The notes beneath the pieces are model-generated. The model did no database searches. It saw nothing but the letters and a program-made list of their open reading frames with translations, and was not told where the DNA came from. Positions 1 to 8,965 of a stretch of 23,488 nucleotides of DNA are shown in pieces. The number at the start of each line of letters is the position of its first letter. Within the stretch, counting starts at the first letter, position 1. The stretch comes from Perkinsus olseni (Eukaryota; Perkinsozoa; Perkinsida; Perkinsidae). The position numbers and the translations under genes are program-made. Where the stretch lies: the NCBI GenBank assembly GCA_013115135.1, contig JABANP010000669.1, forward strand, positions 1-23,488. The letters run 5' to 3'.

Positions 1-1375
1 GAGAGAATGGAGTAATGATGCGAAGCTAGTATGAGCGCAGCTCCATTGTGATATGTTACTCAAGTGTTTCGTACCGCGTTTGGGAAAGCCCGATCCAGCC
101 AACAGAAAAATCTTCTTTAAATCCTATGACATCGTTCAAATCTTATAGGAGATAACCTTCCCTCAGCACCTTTCCCATGAACCCCATTTACGACATTTGG
201 GGCGAATCTGCGGATCAAGTCGTTTGGGAGCTCCATGCAGCAAAAATGAAAAGAAACGATAATTCTGTTACAGAATTTCTGTATATCAGCTGCGAGATAA
301 CGGATTACGCTATGGAAACATTTATTGCTGTCCCTCTTTGTGTAGTATTGTGCAGATTGTCGCATTTTGCCTCAAGCTTTACTGTTTCGTATAATACTGT
401 ACATCCCAAACCACCAACTCAACATAAAACAATTCTTTTACGGGAAAATATACAGAAGCTTGTGTTCATTGCTGGAGAGATATCGTTTCAGCACTCTTGA
501 TACACGACTAATATCGCCTTTAGCATATTCTAAGAGATAACCGATATCATCAGGACCAAGATCATACACCTTCTATGCGAGCGTTTTCAACGATGCGACT
601 GAACTGCTCGCAGTGTGCTTCTCCTCGTGAGCATCTGTATCTGTACGGAAATCCCAAGAACCTGAGTAATCAATGCCAAACGAACAAGAGGAGTAAAGAC
701 TCTACTGTAGAGTCTACTCAGTAGACATACCAGTAATCAAGTCGGAAACGCAAATCCTCGTCGAGCATGTGAGATGTATGACGATCAGCAAACGAATGAA
801 TCCTCGAGGCCTTGGAACTTGAAAGTGACAAGTAGTGATGCGAGTACTAGAGGAGCTATCAGCTCCTGCATCTTCTCCTGAGGAGCACTACCGACACAAC
901 GACAATTATGATGCTTAGGCGCCAATAATGAAGCGAGCAGGAAGAGCAGTCGGGAGGAGCTTCACTGCCTCCGCACTCGCAACTGTACGAAGATAACATT
1001 GCGGATGAGATGAATGTTCTTCTTACCTTGAGAGTGCCGTGTGAGTAATGAGATCATCAGCACCCAGTTCCACGAAAAACGAGTCTATCAATAAAGAGCA
1101 TCCACAAGACCTGGCGTTGGCTGGAATGTTGGTGGCGAGCTTACCGTAAGCTAGCATTCGAAAACGATAACAACTGAAGATAGAGCAACAGTTTCGTTTA
1201 AACTAACAACTGAAAGTAGTGCAACAGTTCGTTCAAACCGATGCGATTCGTTGAACCATATTTGCGCGTGCAAGGCGCAGTATTGTGATGTTGCGCACAA
1301 GAAATCTTTAAATCTTGCACTCTTGGTCTTTGAAAGTCGGTCTTACGCGAAAGGAACTTCTTTTAAGGAAGTGAT
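1..1375. other. Gene-free left flank
   Basis: I see no frame here with convincing protein-like composition; the longest open frames (about 117-500, both strands) overlap each other and contain no recognisable motif. The stretch does hold perfect one-base-spacer palindromes at 261-277 (8-bp arms), 697-715 (9-bp arms) overlapping 712-726 (7-bp arms), and 1138-1152 (7-bp arms), plus a direct repeat at 1169-1238. Confidence 0.5.
1169..1238. repeat. Imperfect 35-bp tandem direct repeat
   Basis: Two copies, 1169-1203 and 1205-1238, both starting AACAACTGAA and ending in a CAGTT..CGTT.AAAC block, differ at a few positions. No coding frame or known element is associated with them. Confidence 0.6.
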
Positions 1376-1452
1376 TGCCATAGTGTAACTCGAATCTACG
1401 ACCTTCGGCATGACAGACTTGTAGCATGACCGCTCAACTACACCATTTCCAG
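1376..1452 (-). pseudogene. Degenerate tRNA-like sequence (Asp-GTC-like)
   Basis: On the minus strand an A-box-like block TGGTGTAGTTGAGCGG (1430-1445) is followed at tRNA spacing by a B-box-like block GATTCGAGTTAC (1385-1396). The stretch between contains CTGTCAT, which fits an anticodon loop with GTC (Asp). The anticodon, T and acceptor stems do not pair well, so this is a decayed tRNA gene or the tRNA-derived head of a SINE rather than a working tRNA. Its 5' end is continuous with the repeat array at 1436-1553, and the same 5' sequence (TGGAAATGGTGTAG) recurs at the outer end of the array at 1891-2040. Confidence 0.4.
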
Positions 1453-1553
1453 ACCAAATTAGTAAAACCCCAAAGCAAATTAATAAAGCCCAGACCAGAT
1501 TAGTAAAACCCAAAGCAATTTGGTTTTATGAAAGACCAATTTAGTAGAGCCCA
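1436..1553 (-). repeat. Left arm of inverted repeat: about five 20-21 bp units
   Basis: Read on the minus strand this is a tandem array of units such as GGGGTTTTACTAATTTGGTCT, ending in CTGGAAATGGTGTAG. It is the inverted partner of 1891-2040, with 337 bp of unique sequence between them. Unit length and sequence drift from copy to copy, so the array is old. Confidence 0.7.
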
Positions 1554-1890
1554 ACGAAATCACTAACAAGTACGAAAACTCACAACGTCAGCCTACATGA
1601 AGTAAGCCCACGGTATCCTACAGATCGCAGGTTAAAGTTTAATCCTTAAACACTCGAATTGGGGCTCCGACTGACATGCCTTCCATAGTTGAGCAACGAG
1701 GATAAAATGTTTGGGCGTGATTGAAGCATCGTATACAAAGTTGCATAGTAACTGCTTCAACGTCTTCTCGGACCAACATATCACAGTACGGCAGGAGGTA
1801 TTCTGACTTCGTCCTACCGCATCTCCCGCCGCTCATGGCCGGAGTCCCCGGGCCGGGAGGAGGGACGATCCGGATGCGTCTCGCGTGCCG

Positions 1891-2040
1891 ATTAAATTGC
1901 TATGGGGTTTTACTAATTTGGTCTGGGCTTTATTAAACTGCTCTGGGGTTTTACTAATTTGCCCTGGGCTTTATTAAATTGCTCTGGGGTTTTAGTAATT
2001 TGCTCTGGGGTTTTATTAAGTAGGTCTGGAAATGGTGTAG
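1891..2040 (+). repeat. Right arm of inverted repeat: about six 20-21 bp units
   Basis: Units alternate between GGGGTTTTACTAATTTG and GGGCTTTATTAAATTG types, each followed by CTCT, CCCT or GTCT. The array ends in CTGGAAATGGTGTAG, the same end as the left arm, so both arrays point outward. This looks like a fold-back element or two tRNA-headed repeats in inverted arrangement. No transposase frame lies between the arms. Confidence 0.7.
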
Positions 2041-3264
2041 TATCATACATAGTACTACTGGTATGTACTACAAAAAGCTGAGTGTAATACACTCAGTGTA
2101 TATTGTAGGTCCAGCATCAGTCAAGCGTTGCTTTGCATTTTTTAGCGATTGTTCGATCTGAAGGTACCACATGATCGGACACCTTGCTAACCACCATGCT
2201 CATCGTACTATTGATCAGGTACAGACTGTACCGTACAGTACCTGAGGTACTCAAGGAGCTCACAATCCGAGGCTCACATCCAGCTGAACTTCAGCTGCTG
2301 AAGACACATCTAAAGACTATACTCTTACGCGGAACCGAACCCCGGTCACCCAACCAACAGCTCACAACCCCAACCAACTACCCTAATCCGACTGCTGAAC
2401 TCATGGTCACAGTAAAATCCGCGGGAATTTTAATTTGAAAAACTAAATCGACTAGTGCTCCAAAATGGCGCATAATATTTGAAAAATTCCTTCATTATTA
2501 TACTCAGCTCGACGAGAGGAGTCGATTGGTGCCATTTTGAGCCCGATGCACCAATCGCGAAATCGGCTTCCCAGTCTCCCATTTTCGCAGTGAGCCTCAA
2601 TGCGGCACATTAGAGCGCGCCCGGGGCCCCTCCCCCCAGGCTACAAAAAAAGGTAGCGGAGGAGATGAAGATACGATCAAAATGTACAAGTCACGAACGT
2701 CTTTAACCCATACGGCTTTCTCTAAACACGAATAATAACTCGCATTTCGAGCAAGAAACCTACTAAGAATGTCGTAAGGTACACCAGTTGACTTACCTAT
2801 TGTCCAACGCACCAACCGTAGCATCTCTTCCAAACAGCCATGGGGGACACACAACAGCCGATATAAAACACCTGTCTTCACTAGATACACAAAAGACAAA
2901 TAGTGTACTGATGTAATAATTCGTCGGACTGATCGATATCGGGAATCCCGATACGGGATTTAGTGGCCCCTCGAGACTAGGCAACTCGGAACTCCCGCTC
3001 TGTGTCACAGAGCGGCGTATCGCCAGTATCGTCACAGAGTCTGTGACGATACTGGCGAACTGGGGTGGTTACTCATACCACGATACTATTGACTCAATAG
3101 TATTGAGACCATAACAAGAATCCCTACAGTAGCAACGGTGAGCAACGGTGAGAGTAAACGGCCGCGGATACGTTCACAGACACTCATTCCTCCTAAGGGC
3201 GGTGTAGACAGATCTCATCGATCAGACCGTCTGATTCGGGTGCGTCTGATTCAGACGCACTTCA
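2041..3264. other. Gene-free, hairpin-rich stretch
   Basis: No credible coding frame. It contains a dense series of inverted repeats: one-base-spacer palindromes at 2078-2096, a chain at 2218-2232/2225-2239/2237-2251, 2281-2297/2289-2303, 2937-2953 and the cluster from 2995 onward. There is also a 10-bp stem with a 15-base loop at 2523-2557. Confidence 0.6.
2995..3107. repeat. Cluster of perfect palindromes incl. 19-bp-arm hairpin
   Basis: Successive perfect inverted repeats with single-base spacers: 2995-3015 (10-bp arms), 3020-3058 (19-bp arms around G3039), 3083-3103 (10-bp arms) and 3093-3107 (7-bp arms). Further members lie at 3221-3235 (7 bp) and 3240-3260 (10 bp). The nonamer GTCACAGAG occurs in both of the first two palindromes, suggesting one grew from material of the other. 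There is no U-tract or gene end that would make these terminators. Confidence 0.85.
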
Positions 3265-3720
3265 TCATCTTTTCATAACATGTACAATGTAAAGCGGGGC
3301 CTCCAAGCCTAGGAGTCCAAGGCACCTTTCCACATATATAAAACAGAAACGGGGACGTAAGTCAGAAACAGCATCGTACTTCGCTGAATCAGCTTTCATC
3401 AACCGATTTATATCAATCAAATCTTCACCCCTTAGGGATACTTCCTGCCCCGCGCGACGTTCAAGAACCTTGTTTGCCGTAACATCGAGAGAGCTCACAT
3501 TTGCTTCCGAAATCCAACTGACATACTGTAAGTTGTACTGGCCGGTTATATAGATATGAGTCGGGCAAGACGTCGCGCAATCAAAATGAGCCCTGTCTGG
3601 GACCACAGTATTGCGAGAATACAACATTTGAGTTAACCCAATGTACGGGTTTATAGTTTGAAGTTCAGGGAATACCAAATGGTCAAGATCCAACCGTTGG
3701 AATCCAACGAGAAACGTCTC
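3265..3720 (-). CDS. Orphan open frame, unknown protein fragment
   Basis: An open frame of about 150 codons runs on the minus strand from after a TAA near 3720 to a stop at 3265-3267. It has no ATG at its beginning (first internal Met reads MLYSRNTVV), so it is either an internal or terminal exon or the remains of a longer gene. Composition is protein-like, with aromatic residues, a CATSC cysteine pair and an acidic patch, but I recognise no domain, signal peptide or membrane segment. The first codons lie inside a palindrome chain (3689-3709), so the present 5' end may have been created by an insertion there. It is more plausible than its overlapping frames, but function and even reality are unproven. 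Confidence 0.35.
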   Translation of the reverse strand, partial: ETFLVGFQRLDLDHLVFPELQTINPYIGLTQMLYSRNTVVPDRAHFDCATSCPTHIYITGQYNLQYVSWISEANVSSLDVTANKVLERRAGQEVSLRGEDLIDINRLMKADSAKYDAVSDLRPRFCFIYVERCLGLLGLEAPLYIVHVMKR

Positions 3721-5385
3721 CCATCTAACTCTTTACAAACGTCACCTACACACCCAGCACTACGCTCCAGCATCTGATGCTAATTGATTCCAACATACAT
3801 CAGATGGGTCAACGTGAAGTTGATAACCAACATTAATAGCCCAGCCAATAAAGTAACGAAATTCGCTGTATAACTTGGTACAACACTAAAGTCCAGCAAC
3901 TGATCGATGACGTAACCCAGTATACGTTGCCACAGCATATACTATATACTATATAGGATAAAACAGTTGTGCCAAGTTGCCCAGGTACAGTATAACTATG
4001 TTGTAGGGTTACTATGTACTACCAGGGGTAGGTAATGAGGTTTCACCTCAGAGGTGATGAAACTGATGTTTATGGTGCCACTCGCACCTGCACCGAAAGG
4101 GTCACCCTCTCGTTACGAGATCGTCACCCTTTGGGCGCAAAGTGAAAAGACTCAACCACTGCGCATGAAGCAATACTCAGTATCTCCAGTCTGGCGAACG
4201 ATCCTCCGTGACTTCGTCAACCAGTAAGACCGCTCCCAGCGCCAACTTCTGACCGAGTTTCAGTATTTGCCGGTCATTCTGCCAAGTCTCAAGCGACCAA
4301 CCGTTGGTCATCTGGGCTTTCGAGGACTGTCCCCAGATGCTTCAACGAACCCATCGATAATATCGGACCGATATCGATTCGATATCGTTGATCTCTCGGA
4401 AAGATTCTTTCCTGTTACGGCCTCTTGCGAAGCCGTGCGCGTCGAGTAACCACCGAGCTCCATCAAGCGTCTACGGGGTTCCTTGGCAGCCCGGTCTTCA
4501 CCGACGGGGCGACTTCTGACGTAAGTACAAGGTGACAGAGCGTGTTACACAAATTTTTTCTAACACGCTCTGCTATCTCGCCCGATAGCATCAGAAATTC
4601 GAAGCCTAGTGTAGCCGTTCTCACTCGCAGTGAGTCGCTCCCGATCAGTGCGATCAGTGACCCATTAGTAATGCCTCACTGATCACATTACACTTGATCC
4701 ATTACGAGGAATCATCGTCCATTGTCCTCCATTGATTTTCCATTGATCCTCATAATGAGGGCCTCATTGATCCATTACGCGTCGATCACATCCGTAATGC
4801 CGCATTACGGATGTGATTGGCGTGTAATGGCCGAGTGAACTTTCCTGATACGGAAGACGGTCAATCTCATCCTCTGAGGGGATTCGCCTCCAGAGAACTG
4901 CTTGGAAGCTTGCGTTACAATTGACAATTGCCAATTGCCAATTGTTATGATCAGGCTGAACAGTTCAGCACAGCGTAGACAAGCGAGCCTCCCCCTAAAA
5001 TGCTAACTCAGAATCGGACCGATTCAATCGGTAGTTACTTCCTAATTCAACGTAGGCTACGTTACGTAGCTGAGAACGGATATCGGAGCCCTTTTGGATC
5101 TCGGAAGTCCGATCTCAAGGCCCTTGCGTATATAAACCGACGCGTAGAATCACAGACTTGACAAACACAGAAGGCAAGTGGGTGTAGCCAACGAAATATA
5201 AGAAAATTTTGTTCGCTAGGCCTCACCCATGGTGAAGCCAAGATTTACTGAAGCTTACAAAATTTGGTAATTTACAGTACGGCTAGAGAAGGGCATGCCG
5301 AAAGTAGGCCCACCTGACTGCTGAAACGTACGCATACACAGTATACCGTCAGCGCGCGAGAATGATGACCATGCCAAGGCCCCCC
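3721..5385. other. Gene-free region saturated with palindromes
   Basis: No supported gene. One-base-spacer palindromes occur at 4043-4057, 4295-4309, 4360-4374, 4369-4387, 4754-4768, 4785-4817, 4955-4969, 5011-5032 (two overlapping) and 5049-5070 (two overlapping). A 12-bp stem with a 13-base T-rich loop lies at 4536-4572, and CATCTGATG/CATCAGATG pair across 3771-3806. TATA-like TATATAAA at about 5129-5136 has no downstream coding frame longer than a 13-codon ORF. Confidence 0.6.
4785..4817. repeat. Perfect palindrome, 16-bp arms, 1-base spacer
   Basis: Positions 4785-4800 and 4802-4817 are exact reverse complements around C4801. The sequence around it (about 4670-4830) is a patchwork of short repeats of TGATC, CCATT and TTACG motifs in both orientations, as expected if inverted copying happened repeatedly in one place. 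Confidence 0.9.
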
Positions 5386-6164
5386 TCAAAGCAAGTACGG
5401 ACCGTGTTCTGAACAGCCTAGCTCGCGACCTGGCGGCAATGGCTTCCCTTCATTCATGAGAAGTAGGTAGTCCCCTTCCAAAATTACATACATCGCGTCC
5501 TGAGCGGCAAAGAGCGCAAACTGGAAGTTGAAGTCTTCCTCTTTGCTCTCGACGGGGCAGACGTTTACCACCGATCTGCGAAACTCAGCCAACTTAGCAA
5601 CCGAGCCCACCTCATACCCCTCGTCAGGAGCGAGCGGATTGAGCGGGACAAGTTTGAAGGTCCCACGGGCACTGTGACCCTCGCCACATTCAAAGTGTAT
5701 GTCGGTATGATTCACAGAGTGAACGTTGTAAGTTATCTCGCGACTGTTCGTAGAATTGTAATACCGGTATACACCCGGGACCAGCTCGTAACCGATCCTC
5801 CAAAAAATGACCTCTTGACCTTGGAAGTAAGCAGTGAAGGCAGCGAAGTTCCTGCGAGTCAGGGTAGCCAGGTCGTCTGTCTGAATATCGGCTGTCGGCA
5901 AGATGCCAAGTATACCATCGTACCAAGAGAGCACTCCTTCGGACGGGCTTGTGTAGTCGTCAGGGCCTCCACTGAGTGGATATCGGGCGCTGACGAAAGG
6001 TGACCGCTCAGGTACCTCAAAACTCAAGACAACATATCCGTCCTTGTCGATGATGAAGACCATACGGAAATCTTTCGCATCGTGGACGAACGTGCCGAGA
6101 ATGTTTTAGCCGCAGTGGTAAAAAGGATTTCGGTGACTACCAGCCAAGTCGGGAGAAGCTTCAT
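5386..6164 (-). CDS. Predicted secreted protein, apparent one-base frameshift
   Basis: The start chosen is the ATG at 6162-6164, because it opens a signal-peptide-like segment: MKLLPTWLVVTEILFTTAA, a basic n-region and hydrophobic core ending in small residues. About 20 codons in, at a run of four A on the coding strand, the frame must slip by one base to enter a 230-codon open frame that reads through to the stop at 5386-5388. One extra A would join them without loss. I find no GT-AG intron of the right phase, so this is a real frameshift or a sequence error. The mature part has no family I recognise. Notable pieces are a hydrophobic strand VFIIDKDGYVVLSF, a HFECGEG cysteine segment and a YVILEGDYLLLMNEG segment. 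Size, signal peptide and lack of domains suit a secreted effector-like protein, but that is inference. Confidence 0.55.
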
Positions 6165-6676
6165 GATCGATGACGGAGTGAAATCTAGTAAAGAGGTATC
6201 CAACAAGCGCTACTGTTATCGGAAGGGCCTCAATTTCGACGAGGGAAGCCACAATGGAATGCAGTTTGACTGCTGTCCAGGAAAGCCCGCCGGCGCGTAA
6301 GTGGGAGCGAACAAGACAAAGCTGTGGCACGATGTTCAGCTCTCCCACGCCTGCACGCGGGTGGAGGGGCGCGGCGCTTCAAGCGCCACTGGCGCAGCGC
6401 CAGGATGCACCTAGCGAGGCTAGGTCAGACGAAACTTTCGTCACGAAAGTGCAACGCCCCAGCATTACTGGCGAGGAATCTGACGGAAGCTCAACTCCGA
6501 CTGAGATACAAAACGGCTAGCTACTCTCAATAGGATCGCCCACAGCACAATGCCGAGGCCCGAAATGCAACGCCGCTGTGAACTGCTCTGAACGACATGT
6601 CCTGCCATACATGCGCACGCGTGGGACGGTGACGAGCTCCGCCACTACGGCTGGTGCCAGCCCTAATCCCGCTGGG
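6165..6676. other. Short intergenic stretch with palindromes
   Basis: No gene supported. It contains one-base-spacer palindromes at 6373-6387, 6389-6403, 6428-6442 and 6434-6450, and a GTGGGAG/CTCCCAC stem with a loop of about 35 bases at about 6301-6349. Several overlapping frames are open but none has coherent composition. Confidence 0.5.
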
Positions 6677-7141
6677 TTATGTCAGGCTCATTCGAGGCAC
6701 AGCGAACCACATCCCCACAGAACCCACGGACTGGAGAAACTTTCTTTATATCGAGACATATTCTCTCACAGACCCCTTAGTTTCGACCTCCCGCCACAGG
6801 GAAGCTGCAGACGGAGACAGCAGTTCGTCAAATTCACCCTCGTCAAGCTGTCCTGGGCTGGTCGAGATATTTCTCTCGTCATGGAATAATTCCACTGGAA
6901 TTCAGGTTGTCATCGGAGATCGCGCATCGACGTGCTCGCCAGATCCCCAGTGGTAAGCAGTCGACTGCGAGGCTCCGACTCTGGAAAATATCCTTGTGTA
7001 CGCGTATGAATTGCCTGCCCATGTTGGGCTGGCGTCGAAATCGATGGGCCGAAGGTTTCGGTACAGAAGCCCTGCCCGCGTTAATGCTACGATAATATCC
7101 CGGGTAGTTGTAGGCATCTTCTGACAACGCCGGTCAAACAT
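6677..7141 (-). pseudogene. Small three-exon gene, frame broken by palindromic 7-nt insertion
   Basis: Proposed exons on the minus strand: 7141-7091 (starting ATG), 7028-6770 and 6730-6677 (ending TAA). The introns are 62 bases (GTAGC..CCAG) and 39 bases (GTGAG..CCAG), both phase 0. The middle exon is 259 nt, one more than a multiple of three. Near 6880-6902 its frame switches inside overlapping palindromes; removing GTGGAAT (one base plus the reverse complement of the preceding ATTCCA) joins ..ISDDNLNS to ..FHDERNISTSPG with no stop. The product would then be about 118 aa, with a basic middle, an acidic patch DEGEFDELL and no recognised domain. As it stands translation stops early. It lies 88 bp downstream of, and co-directional with, the gene at 7229-8251, so the two could be one locus. 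Confidence 0.45.
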
Positions 7142-7228
7142 GTCCAGATACCACTACGAGTCCTCAACGCCGAATTCTCAACTCACACAAAACGCACAAT
7201 GAAAGTATGTCGTATGGCAAGGCATGGC

Positions 7229-8251
7229 CTATCGCATGTCCAGCTGATGATCGCCAAAGTCGAAGAGCTTCATGAATTTGTCGATCTCCAGGACGCCATC
7301 TGTGAAGGATATGATCAGGCCAGCAGAGGACGGAGGGGCGGTACAGACACATCACCGTAGCGCGAACCGCTCATCCTTCACGAGATGCAAGGTGTAGAGC
7401 CCTAGTTCAAAAGGAATGCGAACGGTCACGCAGGAATTATGTCAAGCCATATCACACGCCTTGATGCTGATATTCTGCGACCGAGCCTCGGTCCCTCCCG
7501 GGGATATCCAAGATCGCGAGCCTCAAATCTTCGAAATAACATAAGTGAACAATGCTGTAGTTGGTTATCCGCCCCGTCTATGTACACGCTGATGACGCGC
7601 TGCGATTACATCAAGAACGAGAAAGGGAGCCAACAAGCATGCATCCATTGCCCACTTTTCTCGGTGTCACAGCAGAGCATGACCCTATCCACCTCCGAGT
7701 CGGTGAGAATCTGTGCAGGAGCCCAATCCAAAACCAGTACACGATTTTCAAAAGGACATCTACGTGAGCTAGCCGAGACGTCTTCAACAGAGCATGAATC
7801 AAGTCTGCAAATCTAATTACAGTTCCTTGTGAAGGCTGCGAAGCGAAAGACCGCCATATCGATCCGTCAAAGGTACCGAACACGCGCTCATGGCTCCCGG
7901 CTGAGCGCTAATGACCACCATAACGGGAAAACTCCTCTGCAACCTCTGTATTCTCAGCGAGCGCTTACCCCTCGAGTGTCCAGTTCTTCTCTGACGGTCC
8001 TCCACAATTCCAAACGCGAAAGAATCCCCTTGCGGGCTTTGTCGGACTGTCGTCGGAACGGCCAGGCCGTATCTGAGAGGCCACCAACGAACTCTTTCGG
8101 GAAGGCATGTCAAGTGAAAGGATGGGGAATCGTTTGAAAGAGACAGAGGTCCGAACTCACCGTGAGGGAATTTCTCACGCAGCAGAGTACCCACAATTGA
8201 GAGGATCTCTGAATCAGTCCGTTCGACACCTGAGGACGTTCCGAGATCTTG
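7229..8251 (-). CDS. Seven-exon gene, unknown function
   Basis: Exons on the minus strand: 8251-8161, 8093-7969, 7907-7764, 7710-7610, 7554-7456, 7401-7382 and 7299-7229 (stop TAG). Six introns of 67, 61, 53, 55, 54 and 82 bases all have GT-AG ends, the first with a GTGAGT donor, and the phase is kept throughout. That coherence is the main evidence. About 216 aa are encoded. The 5' end is open: a TAG precedes 8251 in frame, so an upstream exon is likely (possibly 8252-8503 across a very short intron). The protein is helical at the N-terminus (KARKGILSRLELWRTVREEL), then has FGTFDGSIWRSF, a CCDTEK segment, hydrophobic IIVHLCYF, and a C-terminus DFGDHQLDMR. I recognise no family; the DGSIWRSF piece faintly recalls some transposase segments but not enough to call. 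Confidence 0.5.
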
Positions 8252-8965
8252 CTATCCGACGGAGCTCTCTCTATCTCGCACGTAGGCCATTGCGTTCCAA
8301 ATACGGAGGGCTGGGCGCAAAAAAAGCGATTCCCCGGTCGGGTGGCTCGGCTTCAATACCACACGACGTGTGGACACGTAGCAGTAAGATAACGGGCTTT
8401 GAATTCTGCTGGGCTCAGCAGAACTCTGCTGGGCCCTCTCGCCCTCAGGGCTCGGAGTCCGAAACCAACCAGGCAGTCCGGGCCTCGGAATACTTCGGTG
8501 CACTCAGTTGAATACACGCTTTTCACACCGTCTACCTATGCGTGGAGAGTCATCACGGGGCCTAGCAGAACGTGACGCTGGGGATCCATCGACTGAACTG
8601 TCAGCGCGGAACATCGGAGATATTGCCCTTATCTTGGCCTGGGACCTGACCAAACCCTAGGACGGCCGCAGCACAGTAAAGCACCACGTCTCAGCACCGC
8701 TCATATGCCGCGGAGCCTACTTCAGTCTAGGCGAAGCTGCTGCAACAGGCAGCTGTGGTCGAGCTGTCTCCTTCGCTTCTGCTCCACCAGCGGTATCGGT
8801 GGGGATCCAGTGATGTGCCTGAAGCCGCCTGCCCAGGGGTAGTTCGTAGGACTGTGACTGAGCGGTGCCTTTATTAACTGCGCCTTTCCTAATCATGATT
8901 ACCAACGGCCATCGGAGTCTAGCCGACCTACTTTCCGTCCAGGCGTAGCCCCACAGTAGGGCTCG
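8252..8965. other. Intergenic or unresolved 5' exons
   Basis: Between the two multi-exon genes no frame is convincing. The minus-strand frame 8252-8503 could supply an upstream exon of the gene at 7229-8251. A one-base-spacer palindrome lies at 8359-8373, and TTCTGCTG/CAGCAGAA pair around four bases at 8404-8423. Confidence 0.4.

Noticed and set aside
117..500. Overlapping open frames on both strands at the left end
   Set aside because: Neither strand shows a domain, signal or consistent composition, and a palindrome at 261-277 lies in both.
1169..1238. CRISPR array
   Set aside because: Only two imperfect repeats with no spacer between them, in a eukaryotic context.
4600..4830. Repeats of TGATC/CCATT as a satellite
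   Set aside because: No constant period or unit; they appear in both orientations and look like products of repeated inverted copying.
2995..5070. Palindromes as transcription terminators or operator sites
   Set aside because: They are not placed at gene ends, lack T-tracts, differ in sequence from one another and share only the one-base spacer geometry.
7764..7907. FGTFDGSIWRSF as a Tnp2-type (CACTA) transposase segment
   Set aside because: A short look-alike only; the surrounding sequence does not follow that family and no terminal repeats are visible.
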